A stretch of DNA of 20,113 bases from an uncultured Lachnospiraceae bacterium. Its GTDB lineage: Bacteria > Bacillota > Clostridia > Lachnospirales > Lachnospiraceae. The position numbers and the translations under genes are program-made. Under the pieces are notes generated by a model that was given only the letters and a program-made list of their open reading frames with translations, did no database searches and was not told the DNA's origin. The DNA is taken from NCBI GenBank assembly GCA_900539715.1, contig UQDA01000036.1:1-20113 (forward strand), given 5' to 3'. Of this stretch, positions 1 through 6,815 are shown one piece after another; the first letter of the stretch is position 1; every line of letters begins with the position of its first letter.

Positions 1-959
1 GCAACGAGCGCGCCGTATTTGGAGCCGCGCCTCCTGCCGATTGCGTCTATCTCATCAATAAAAATAATGCACGGGGCATTCTTTGTAGCCTCTTTAAACA
101 GGTCGCGCACGCGGGATGCGCCCACGCCGACATACAGCTCGATAAAATCAGAACCTGTCAGCGAAAAGAACGGTACCTTTGCTTCGCCTGCCACGGCCTT
201 CGCCAGCAGCGTCTTACCTGTTCCGGGAGGTCCCACCAAAAGCGCTCCCTTCGGCAGCTTAGCTCCTATCTTCACATAACGCTGGGGATTATGCAGAAAG
301 TCCACGACCTCCTGCAAAGACTCTTTCGCCTCGTCTTCGCCTGCCACATCCTTGAATGTAATGCCGGTCTCTTTCTGGACATATACTTTGGCATTGCTCT
401 TGCCGACGCCCATCGGGCCGCCGCTTCCGCCCATCCTGCGGAACAGAAAGCTCAGCAAAATCCACATGACCACGATAGGAAGCACATAGGTCAGTATCAT
501 CGTCAGTATCAGACCGGAGCCGTCCGGTACGATCTTGCCGTAGCTTTCCACTTTATTTTCTTCCAGATATGCCGAAAGCACATCGTCCGACTGCGCCTTA
601 CCGGTATAATAGCTCACCTGCGGAGCCGTATTAAACAATGTATCCGGTTTCTCTGCCTTGGGCTTGATGTATATCGTCTCATCGTCCCATGTGACTTCCT
701 CTACCTTACCGCTCTCTACCATCTCCTGAAACTTCCCGAAGGGAACTTCCTGATTGGTCGCATTGTTGATCATCTTCATAAACAGACTCATGGAAACCAG
801 CGTCACGACCGCCGCCACCGCCAGAAGTATCAGACTCGTACGCTTCGGATTATTCTGTCCCGGCCCTCCGGGTCCCTGTTGCCCTCCGCCGCCGTTTCCA
901 TTTCCATTTCCATTTCCATTGGATCCTCCATTATTATAAGGGTTAATATTATTATCCAT
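1..959 (-). CDS. ftsH: ATP-dependent zinc metalloprotease FtsH, N-terminal part (cut by window edge)
   Basis: Membrane-anchored AAA+ protease that degrades misfolded membrane proteins and regulators. About 319 N-terminal residues are present; the rest, including the HEXXH zinc site, lies beyond position 1. Read from ATG at 959, it has a Gly/Asn-rich cytoplasmic tail (residues 11-37, four Asn-Gly pairs from a hexanucleotide repeat), a first membrane helix at about 41-62, an extracytoplasmic domain, a second helix at about 145-168, then the AAA core. Walker A GPPGTGKT is near residue 244 and Walker B IIFIDEIDA near 296. An AAAGG ribosome site lies just upstream of the ATG. The last four codons at the window edge do not match the expected family sequence after the RRRGSKYG stretch (see findings). 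Family assignment is very secure. Confidence 0.95.
   Translation of the reverse strand, partial: MDNNINPYNNGGSNGNGNGNGNGGGGQQGPGGPGQNNPKRTSLILLAVAAVVTLVSMSLFMKMINNATNQEVPFGKFQEMVESGKVEEVTWDDETIYIKPKAEKPDTLFNTAPQVSYYTGKAQSDDVLSAYLEENKVESYGKIVPDGSGLILTMILTYVLPIVVMWILLSFLFRRMGGSGGPMGVGKSNAKVYVQKETGITFKDVAGEDEAKESLQEVVDFLHNPQRYVKIGAKLPKGALLVGPPGTGKTLLAKAVAGEAKVPFFSLTGSDFIELYVGVGASRVRDLFKEATKNAPCIIFIDEIDAIGRRRGSKYGALV
895..918 (-). repeat. Hexanucleotide tandem repeat in the ftsH N-terminus
   Basis: Four perfect copies of TTTCCA on the + strand, read as alternating Gly and Asn codons in ftsH residues 15-22. The unit is a multiple of three, so copy-number change would lengthen or shorten the cytoplasmic tail without a frameshift. 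Confidence 0.85.
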
Positions 960-1036
960 TTGTTAACCTTTCTTTTTCGTATATCTCTTTCTGTCACACT
1001 GATAATTTTCCGTTTTACAGCTTCAGCAGTATCATA

Positions 1037-1065
1037 ATTATAGACATTCTAATAGAAGAAATCAA
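1037..1065 (-). promoter_or_regulatory. Probable sigma-A promoter of ftsH
   Basis: On the - strand, TTGATT (1065-1060), a 17-nt spacer, then a perfect TATAAT (1042-1037). The predicted start gives a leader of about 70 nt to the ftsH ATG. No CIRCE-like inverted repeat was seen between it and the gene. Confidence 0.7.
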
Positions 1066-1102
1066 TAGCTAAAGTATGAAATTACTGTGGCTTCAAAGCT
1101 CC

Positions 1103-1197
1103 GCGATATCCGAATATTGAGACGGATTGTTGGAGCGTGAAACGCGAAACAATCCGTAGATATCGCAGTTGGGGGTTTTTGCCCCCAACATCATATA
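1103..1197. repeat. Composite palindromic repeat element, copy 1
   Basis: On the + strand: GCGATATC (1103-1110); CGAATATTG (1111-1119); an inner hairpin with arms ACGGATTGTT (1122-1131) and AACAATCCGT (1148-1157) topped by GCGT-GAA-ACGC; one base; GATATCGC (1159-1166); one base; a G-rich hairpin with arms GTTGGGGG (1168-1175) and CCCCCAAC (1182-1189); then ATCATATA. The 39 nt at 1159-1197 recur exactly, inverted, at 5654-5692. The 17 nt at 1103-1119 recur in the same orientation at 5685-5701. It sits between the divergent ftsH and DUF1846 genes. It encodes nothing obvious and carries no U-run typical of a terminator. Confidence 0.9.
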
Positions 1198-1250
1198 AAA
1201 GATATAAAAGATTTTTTAAGAAGCTCTGGATTTTTTCCCGTCTGCCGTTA

Positions 1251-1256
1251 TATAAT
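1251..1256 (+). promoter_or_regulatory. Probable -10 box for the DUF1846 gene
   Basis: Perfect TATAAT on the + strand about 108 nt before the ATG at 1364. A weak -35 candidate, TGGATT, lies at 1227-1232. The leader carries a 7-bp hairpin with arms CCTGCCG (1317-1323) and CGGCAGG (1328-1334), about 17 nt before the ribosome site. The -35 is not convincing. Confidence 0.45.
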
Positions 1257-1363
1257 CAATAACAGTATCTATGCCCTGACGCAGACAGGGAAAATTCAAA
1301 CAGAAGAACTGCGCAGCCTGCCGCATCCGGCAGGACCGACGCAAACACACAGGGAGTTTTTAC

Positions 1364-2848
1364 ATGAATATTGGATTTGATAATCAGAAATATCTGCAGA
1401 TGCAGTCCGAGCATATCCGCCAGCGGATATCCATGTTCGGAAACAAGCTCTATCTGGAATTTGGAGGGAAGCTTTTTGACGACTACCATGCCTCAAGAGT
1501 CCTTCCCGGCTTTGAGCCCGACAGTAAGCTCAAAATGCTCCTCCAGCTCAAGGATCAGGCGGAGATAGTCATTGCCATTTCCGCAGGCGCGCTGGAAACG
1601 AACAAAACACGCCGCGACCTCGGACTTACCTATGACCTTGAGGTGCTGCGGCTGGCTGAAGCCTTCCGCAAAATCGGCCTGTACGTCGGCAGCGTCGTTA
1701 TCACACAGTACGCCGGACAGCCCGCAGCCGATCTTTTCCGCAAAAAGCTGGAGACCCTCGGCATCCGCTGCTACGTCCACTATGTGATAGACGGCTATCC
1801 TACCAATGTCGAAAAAATCGTCAGCCCTGAAGGCTACGGACGCAACGACTATATCGAAACGAGCCGCCCGCTCGTCGTTGTCACCGCACCCGGCCCCGGC
1901 AGCGGCAAGATGGCCACCTGCCTTTCCCAGCTCTATCACGAGCATCTGCGCGGCGTGAACGCAGGCTATGCCAAATTCGAGACGTTCCCGATATGGAACC
2001 TGCCCTTAAAGCATCCCGTAAATCTGGCATATGAAGCTGCAACAGCGGATTTAAACGACGTCAATATGATAGACCCCTTCCATCTGGAAGCCTATGGCGT
2101 CACCACGGTCAACTATAACCGTGATGTGGAGATATTCCCCGTCCTGAGCGCTATCTTTGAAGAGATACTTGGAGAATGCCCTTATAAATCCCCTACGGAT
2201 ATGGGCGTAAATATGGTAGGCAACTGCATTATCGACGATGAGGTGTGCCGCGAAGCCTCCCGCCAGGAGATAATCCGCCGTTATTATAACTGTCTCTGCG
2301 ATTTAAAACGAGGCAATTCCACTCCGTCCGTTTTATATAAACTCGAGCTTTTAATGAAACAGGCAGGCATCACCGTGGCAAACCGCCGCGTTATCGCAGC
2401 CGCAATGGAGCGCGAATCCCTCACCGGAGCTCCCGCTGCCGCGATAGAACTGCCCGACGGCACGCTCGTGACAGGAAAGACCACCTCCCTTTTGGGAGCC
2501 TCCTCTGCCTGTCTGCTCAATTCCCTGAAAATACTGGCTGGTATTGACCACGAGCTGCATCTCGTATCCCCGGACGCCATCCGTCCTATCCAGTCCTTAA
2601 AAACAGATTACCTCGGAAGCCAGAATCCCCGTCTTCACACCGACGAGATACTCATTGCGCTCTCCATCAGCGCGGCTACCGATGAAAATGCGGCCCGCGC
2701 ACTGGCTGCGCTCCCGCTTCTGAAAGGCTGCGAGGTACACTCTTCTGTCCTTCTTTCTTCTGTTGACGAGGGTATGTTCAAAAAGCTCGATATGCATTTG
2801 ACCTGCGAACCCAAGACCGAAGATAAGGAAACCGCTCAGGAATCCTGA
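1364..2848 (+). CDS. DUF1846 domain-containing protein
   Basis: A 494-residue cytoplasmic protein, about the normal family length, of the DUF1846 family common in Firmicutes. Its biochemical role is not established. The N-terminus (MNIGFDNQKYLQMQSEHI) and the segment around residues 70-100 with EVVIAISAGAL-like and RRDLGLTYD-like sequence are typical. A nucleotide-binding-like glycine loop, APGPGSGKMAT, lies at residues 175-185. No signal peptide or membrane segment is visible. The ATG at 1364 follows an AGGGAG ribosome site at 1351-1356. It is a single-gene unit, divergent from ftsH and convergent with the YitT gene, with a shared terminator downstream. The family call is firm; any enzymatic role from the glycine loop is inference. 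Confidence 0.9.
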   Translation: MNIGFDNQKYLQMQSEHIRQRISMFGNKLYLEFGGKLFDDYHASRVLPGFEPDSKLKMLLQLKDQAEIVIAISAGALETNKTRRDLGLTYDLEVLRLAEAFRKIGLYVGSVVITQYAGQPAADLFRKKLETLGIRCYVHYVIDGYPTNVEKIVSPEGYGRNDYIETSRPLVVVTAPGPGSGKMATCLSQLYHEHLRGVNAGYAKFETFPIWNLPLKHPVNLAYEAATADLNDVNMIDPFHLEAYGVTTVNYNRDVEIFPVLSAIFEEILGECPYKSPTDMGVNMVGNCIIDDEVCREASRQEIIRRYYNCLCDLKRGNSTPSVLYKLELLMKQAGITVANRRVIAAAMERESLTGAPAAAIELPDGTLVTGKTTSLLGASSACLLNSLKILAGIDHELHLVSPDAIRPIQSLKTDYLGSQNPRLHTDEILIALSISAATDENAARALAALPLLKGCEVHSSVLLSSVDEGMFKKLDMHLTCEPKTEDKETAQES

Positions 2849-2890
2849 GCACATTCATCTAACCGCATTCCGAATATTCAATATCCTGCA

Positions 2891-2935
2891 AAAAGCTCCG
2901 GATATCCGCCTCAATGGCAGATGCCCGGAGCTTTT
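2891..2935. terminator. Bidirectional terminator between the DUF1846 and YitT genes
   Basis: Arms AAAAGCTCCGG (2891-2901) and CCGGAGCTTTT (2925-2935), with further pairing inside. A-run on one side and T-run on the other suit termination from both convergent genes. Confidence 0.85.
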
Positions 2936-2957
2936 ATAAGCTTAACACATCAAACTG

Positions 2958-3869
2958 TTATGATAATTTCTTCAGATAATGCCCTACGACCGTCACTCCT
3001 TCGTTTAAAACGATAAATGCCTGAGGATCGTGCTTATTCACAATTTCCTTCAACCTCGGCAGTTCATATTTGGAAATCAATATATAAAGCATGTTCGACT
3101 TCTCGTTTGTATATGCCCCCGTGCTTTCCAGCCTCGTAATACCGCGGTTGAGCTTTTGGAATATCTCGTTTTCCAGTTCTATGTCATCCTTTTTCGTAAT
3201 TATCCGGACTTCCACATTGATATTCTGGGAATGCTCATGATCTACCGCAAACGCACTGACTGCCGCATAGATGAGGGAGTAAATGACTGTCCCCACATTA
3301 AACAGGAACAGACATATCCCGTACAGGACTCCGTTTGCTATCAGATTGACCTTGCCGACGCTCAGATTCTTTTTCCATTTTAAAAGCAGCAGGGCGATGA
3401 TATCCGTACCTCCCAGCGAACCTCCCATCCGCAATGCCGTTCCCATGCCAAATCCGCACATCAGTGCACCTATCACAGTGCTCCCCAGAACATCATCCGG
3501 CAAAAGCGTTTCCGCCGGTATCGGTATCAGAGACAAAAACAACGTCACTGCCGTCAGACAGCATATTGTTTTCGCAAAAAAACGCTTTCCGATGTCCTTC
3601 ATACTCAAAAGCAATACCGGAATGTTTACAGCATAATAAATAAGACCGGCAATATCAAACTGCACAGGGATATGCAGATATGATACGAGCAGCGTACGGA
3701 TAATCTGGGCAAATCCCATGACACCCCCGCTGTAAAGCCCTGCCGGTACAACAAACAGATTCACCCCGGCAGAATAAATGGCAGCTCCGCAGACAGCAAG
3801 GGCAAGCTGTTTGCTCTGCTCCTTCATCTCGACGCTCATTGTCTGCAAATGTTCTTTTGTATTTCCCAC
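2958..3869 (-). CDS. YitT family membrane protein (DUF2179 C-terminus)
   Basis: A 303-residue polytopic membrane protein of the YitT family; the transported substrate or role is unknown. Several hydrophobic helices cover roughly residues 20-200, with the glycine-rich segments YSGGVMGFAQI and GGSLGGTDIIALLL typical of the family. A soluble C-terminal domain (about 215-300, including VRIITKKDD and VVGHYLKKLS) matches DUF2179. The start is GTG at 3869 because GAGGAGGG lies 5 nt upstream; the next in-frame ATG is ten codons later and has no better site. Its promoter lies at 3931-3959. It is a single-gene unit convergent with the DUF1846 gene. Confidence 0.9.
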   Translation of the reverse strand: MGNTKEHLQTMSVEMKEQSKQLALAVCGAAIYSAGVNLFVVPAGLYSGGVMGFAQIIRTLLVSYLHIPVQFDIAGLIYYAVNIPVLLLSMKDIGKRFFAKTICCLTAVTLFLSLIPIPAETLLPDDVLGSTVIGALMCGFGMGTALRMGGSLGGTDIIALLLLKWKKNLSVGKVNLIANGVLYGICLFLFNVGTVIYSLIYAAVSAFAVDHEHSQNINVEVRIITKKDDIELENEIFQKLNRGITRLESTGAYTNEKSNMLYILISKYELPRLKEIVNKHDPQAFIVLNEGVTVVGHYLKKLS

Positions 3870-3930
3870 AACGCCCTCCTCGCCCTCGGCATCTCCTCAT
3901 CCGGCAGGCATACCACGTTTTTTCACCTTT

Positions 3931-3959
3931 ATTTTACTATTCATGCACCTGACTTTCAA
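3931..3959 (-). promoter_or_regulatory. Probable sigma-A promoter of the YitT gene
   Basis: On the - strand, TTGAAA (3959-3954), a 17-nt spacer, and TAAAAT (3936-3931), about 60 nt before the GTG start. Confidence 0.65.
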
Positions 3960-3981
3960 CTCCCAAAATACATTCGCGTAC

Positions 3982-4030
3982 AAAAAACGCGTTTTTCCCG
4001 GGTATCGCATCCCTGAAAAAACGCGCTTTT
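3982..4030 (-). terminator. Terminator downstream of the DUF378 gene
   Basis: On the - strand, CGCGTTTTTT (4025-4016) pairs with AAAAACGCG (3996-3988) around a loop that is itself partly paired, followed by TTTTTT. It separates the DUF378 gene from the YitT promoter. Confidence 0.75.
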
Positions 4031-4086
4031 TCCACAAGTCCTGAAAAGCCCCCGCCGAACCCGTTCACCGGAAACATCTCATCGAC

Positions 4087-4293
4087 TTATCCTTCTCTGC
4101 CTATCCTTCCCAAAAACGTCAGCAGATAAATGCCGCAGATACCGACCAGCACATAAATAATCCTGCTGACCCAGCTCATATCTCCGAATATCAGCCTTAC
4201 CAAATCCAGCCGGAACAGCCCTACAAGGCCCCAGTTCACCGCACCGATAAATACGACGATCAGTGCGATATAATCCAGCGTCCTGCTCATCAT
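4087..4293 (-). CDS. DUF378 domain-containing small membrane protein
   Basis: A 68-residue protein with two membrane helices (about 6-27 and 40-62). It has the DUF378 signature GAVNWGLVGLFRLDLV followed by LIFG and SRIIYVLVGICGIYLL. The family is widespread and of unknown function. AAAGGAGG at 4305-4298 supports the first of two tandem ATG codons (4293). The length is normal for the family. It is a single-gene unit with its own terminator. A weak promoter candidate, TTGAGG-17-GATAAC, lies at 4354-4326. Confidence 0.9.
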   Translation of the reverse strand: MMSRTLDYIALIVVFIGAVNWGLVGLFRLDLVRLIFGDMSWVSRIIYVLVGICGIYLLTFLGRIGREG

Positions 4294-4325
4294 GCAGCCT
4301 CCTTTCAGACAAATTAACTAAATGA

Positions 4326-4354
4326 GTTATCCGTCTTCTCCAGTATTTCCTCAA
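4326..4354 (-). promoter_or_regulatory. Possible promoter of the DUF378 gene
   Basis: On the - strand, TTGAGG (4354-4349), a 17-nt spacer, and GATAAC (4331-4326). Both boxes match the consensus only partly. Confidence 0.35.
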
Positions 4355-4394
4355 AGAATATTTTTATGCATCTTTTATAAAATGACAAAGGCGC

Positions 4395-4423
4395 TGGAAA
4401 GGTTTCCTGCCGAATGATATAAT
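4395..4423 (+). promoter_or_regulatory. Probable extended -10 promoter of the M24 peptidase gene
   Basis: TGGAAA (4395-4400), a 17-nt spacer, and perfect TATAAT (4418-4423) preceded by TGA, giving an extended -10 TGnTATAAT. The leader is about 60 nt. Confidence 0.7.
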
Positions 4424-4489
4424 ACCGAAGACAGACAATCTTTACCCTCAGTGTACAAGGGTATCATTTTATAAAGGAGATTTTTCAAA

Positions 4490-5569
4490 ATGGACAATAT
4501 GTATGAACAGCGTCTAGAGCGCGTATGCGCCCGCCTTTCCGAAAAGGGACTTTCACAGATGATCGTCTGCGACCCTTTGAGCATCCGCTACCTGACCGGA
4601 GTGTGGGTAGAGCCCTTTGAACGGCTCTATGTCCTTTATCTGCACACCGGCGGACAGCATCGCTTTTTTCTGAACACCCTGTTTGTAGTGCCGGATACCG
4701 GAATTCCCTGCACATGGTTTTCCGATACGGATGACGGTATCGCCATCCTTTCCGGACTCGTAGATAAAACTGCGGATATTGGCATCGACAAAAACTGGCC
4801 CGCCCGTTTTCTGCTATCCCTCATGGCGCACAATCCCGGCGTGCATTATGTCGATTCTTCCGACTGTATCGACAGCGTGCGCGCAGTCAAGGATGATTTC
4901 GAGCGTCAGAAAATGCGTGAGGCTTCCCTTTTAAACGACGCCTGCATGGAAAAGATATCCTCCCATATCAAAGCCGGGATGACCGAACTGGAATGCGCCG
5001 AATATGTCCGCTCCCTTTATAAGGAAGCCGGCTGCCGTGAAAGCTTTTCAACCATCGTTTCTTTTGGTGCAAACGGCGCAGACCCCCACCATGAACCGGA
5101 CGGTACCGTTCTTCATCCCGGAGACGGCATCGTCATTGACATGGGATGTGAAAAGGACGGCTACTGCTCCGACATGACCCGGACCTTTTTCTGTCAGTCT
5201 GCAGACCCGGACTATACCACCATTCATGACATCGTCCGCACTGCCAACGAAGCCGCCGAAAAGCTCGTCCGTCCCGGTGTTCGTTTCTGCGACCTTGACA
5301 AGGCGGCAAGGGACATTATTTCTAATGCCGGATACGGCGAATATTTTACGCACCGTCTCGGCCACTCCATCGGCATGAAAGAACATGAAGCAGGAGATGT
5401 CAGCCAGTCCAATACCGATGAAATCCGCGAAGGGATGACTTTTTCTATCGAACCGGGTATTTATCTGCCCGGAAAATTCGGAGTTCGCATAGAAGACCTC
5501 GTCCTCGTCACCGCTGACGGCTGTGAGGTCTTGAATCATGTCGATAAGCGCTGGAAAGTAATCGGCTGA
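4490..5569 (+). CDS. M24 family Xaa-Pro peptidase (aminopeptidase P type)
   Basis: A 359-residue cytoplasmic metallopeptidase that removes residues next to proline, feeding amino-acid recycling. An N-terminal creatinase-like domain (about 5-125) precedes a pita-bread catalytic domain (about 135-355). All five metal ligands are visible: D217 in IDMG, D228 in CSDMTRTF, H292 in HRLGHSIGM, E321 in SIEPG and E335 in RIEDLV. Length fits the family. AAAGGAGA about 10 nt upstream supports the ATG at 4490. Whether it prefers dipeptides (PepQ-like) or longer peptides (PepP-like) cannot be told from sequence alone. It is a single-gene unit ended by an AT-rich hairpin at 5584. Confidence 0.92.
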   Translation: MDNMYEQRLERVCARLSEKGLSQMIVCDPLSIRYLTGVWVEPFERLYVLYLHTGGQHRFFLNTLFVVPDTGIPCTWFSDTDDGIAILSGLVDKTADIGIDKNWPARFLLSLMAHNPGVHYVDSSDCIDSVRAVKDDFERQKMREASLLNDACMEKISSHIKAGMTELECAEYVRSLYKEAGCRESFSTIVSFGANGADPHHEPDGTVLHPGDGIVIDMGCEKDGYCSDMTRTFFCQSADPDYTTIHDIVRTANEAAEKLVRPGVRFCDLDKAARDIISNAGYGEYFTHRLGHSIGMKEHEAGDVSQSNTDEIREGMTFSIEPGIYLPGKFGVRIEDLVLVTADGCEVLNHVDKRWKVIG

Positions 5570-5583
5570 ATTTTATACTGTTT

Positions 5584-5613
5584 GGACAAAAAATATTTTT
5601 TGACCCTTTTTTT
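5584..5613 (+). terminator. Terminator of the M24 peptidase gene
   Basis: An AT-rich stem with arms built on CAAAAAAT and ATTTTTTG (5587-5602), closed by GG/CC across an A-A mismatch, followed by seven T at 5607-5613. Confidence 0.6.
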
Positions 5614-5653
5614 CTTTCCCTTTATTCGGTACTCTAAATATGGTAAAGTATCA

Positions 5654-5773
5654 TATATGATGTTGGGGGCAAAAACCCCCAACTGCGATATCCGAATATT
5701 GGGTCGGGTCAATAAGTCATAGAACCACTCCCGTGCAAACATGTCGTGTTTCATGACTTTCGACCCTGATATC
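5654..5773. repeat. Composite palindromic repeat element, copy 2
   Basis: On the + strand: TATATGAT; a G-rich hairpin with arms GTTGGGGG (5662-5669) and CCCCCAAC (5676-5683); GCGATATC (5685-5692); CGAATATTG (5693-5701); an inner hairpin with arms GGGTCG (5701-5706) and CGACCC (5761-5766) plus AAGTCAT (5714-5720) and ATGACTT (5753-5759); one base; GATATC (5768-5773). The first 39 nt equal the inverted 1159-1197 segment of copy 1. The cassette between the GATATC boxes differs in sequence and length from copy 1 but keeps the plan CGAATATTG, hairpin, one base, GATATC. It ends about 38 nt before the ATG of the next gene, so it probably lies in that gene's promoter or leader. Confidence 0.9.
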
Positions 5774-5811
5774 TTATATATATGAGTTCTAAATGAAAAG
5801 AGGGGTTTGAG

Positions 5812-6753
5812 ATGACCAAAAGTGATGTAACGCGCGGACTGATAGATTTTGCCGTCAGTCAGTGTCTGAAAAATATGAAAAACGATTCCCGGCGAAGCCT
5901 GCGCCGTTTAAATGACCTCGGTCTTCAGGCCGCCAAGGGACGCTTTCAATCCGAGCTGTTCTTTCTGTTCCAGCGGATGCTGAATAACGATAACAGTCCC
6001 TATTATGAAATGCTGGACAAAATCCTTTTCACGACCGATACCGCCTTTCTGAAAGATTTCGGCATCAACCTTGGCTATAATGCGTGGACGCTGGGCGCTG
6101 CACAGCTCCGCCGCAGTGCTGAAAATAATCGCCTTCCGCTCTCATGGCTGACAGAACTAAAGCCTGCCGCTTCTATAGATGCGCTCTCTTCGCAGATTTC
6201 CAGAGAACGTGAAAACGGCAGATTTGCCTTCCTCGCTTCCCTTCCCGAAGAGGGGATAGGCTCAGGAACCGGTCTGTTTACTCTGTTCAGACGTTTTCAT
6301 GACTGTGATTTTCTTCTCAATCCCGGATGGACAGGCTGCTCACTTTCTTCCGGGCAGCTTGAAGAAGCCGTACGCTGCACCAACCTGCTCTTCCTCCTGC
6401 CCTTCGGTTCCATTGAATGCCGTAGGCTCGCGGAAAGACTGCTGGCGTTTAAGCGTACGTTTATCGTAACATATACTTATGAAGAAAAGGATTTTGACGA
6501 GCTTCTTTCTCCTGAACATATTGAGGAGCTGCTCTCCTGGGGCAGTCCGCTCTTAAGCTTCCTCCCCTCCCCTGCGTGCAGCGCGCAGACCCGCAAAGCT
6601 GTAGATGAGGCCATTCTGGATGCCCGGATGCAACAGAAATTTCCCGCTCTCCTCATCCACTGGCAGGAGGATATCGACCGCATCAGCAATATCCTTTCTT
6701 CTCCTGCCCAACATACTTTTGCAGATTCTCTCAAGACAGCTTCTGTTAAATAA
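5812..6753 (+). CDS. Unrecognised 313-residue protein
   Basis: I do not recognise a characterised family. The protein appears soluble, with no signal peptide or clear membrane helix. The N-terminal third is basic and helical (KNDSRRSLRRLNDLGLQAAKG). The middle has INLGYNAWTLGA near residue 90 and an alternating hydrophobic core near 190-220 (NLLFLLPFGSI, TFIVTYTYEE) suggesting an alpha/beta fold. Six scattered cysteines form no CxxxCxxC cluster. An AGAGGGG ribosome site supports the ATG at 5812. Coding is believable: a long uninterrupted frame, a ribosome site and a terminator behind it. Repeat copy 2 sits directly upstream. It is monocistronic and convergent with the TetR gene. A lineage-restricted Lachnospiraceae protein is my best guess. 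Confidence 0.8.
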   Translation: MTKSDVTRGLIDFAVSQCLKNMKNDSRRSLRRLNDLGLQAAKGRFQSELFFLFQRMLNNDNSPYYEMLDKILFTTDTAFLKDFGINLGYNAWTLGAAQLRRSAENNRLPLSWLTELKPAASIDALSSQISRERENGRFAFLASLPEEGIGSGTGLFTLFRRFHDCDFLLNPGWTGCSLSSGQLEEAVRCTNLLFLLPFGSIECRRLAERLLAFKRTFIVTYTYEEKDFDELLSPEHIEELLSWGSPLLSFLPSPACSAQTRKAVDEAILDARMQQKFPALLIHWQEDIDRISNILSSPAQHTFADSLKTASVK

Positions 6754-6770
6754 TGAATCGCCGAATATAA

Positions 6771-6806
6771 AAAGACACGTCAGAAGATATCCTCTGATGT
6801 GTCTTT
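6771..6806. terminator. Bidirectional terminator between convergent genes
   Basis: Arms beginning AAAGACAC and ending GTGTCTTT, extended by TCAGA/TCTGA with one wobble and one mismatch, around an ATAT loop. It lies between the stops at 6753 and 6816. Confidence 0.8.
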
Positions 6807-6815
6807 CTGTATTCT

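Noticed and set aside
291..1037. 248-codon open frame on the + strand
   Set aside because: It lies antisense to ftsH, whose motifs are unmistakable on the - strand; the product is Arg/His/Leu-rich, as shadows are.
1168..1189. G5/C5 hairpin as a terminator
   Set aside because: No T-run follows on either strand, and the same hairpin recurs at 5662-5683 as part of a larger repeat.
2866..2910. CGAATATT followed by a GATATC box between the DUF1846 and YitT genes, recalling the composite repeat
   Set aside because: Only short AT-rich words match, the G-rich hairpin is absent, and the GATATC lies within an ordinary bidirectional terminator. Probably chance.
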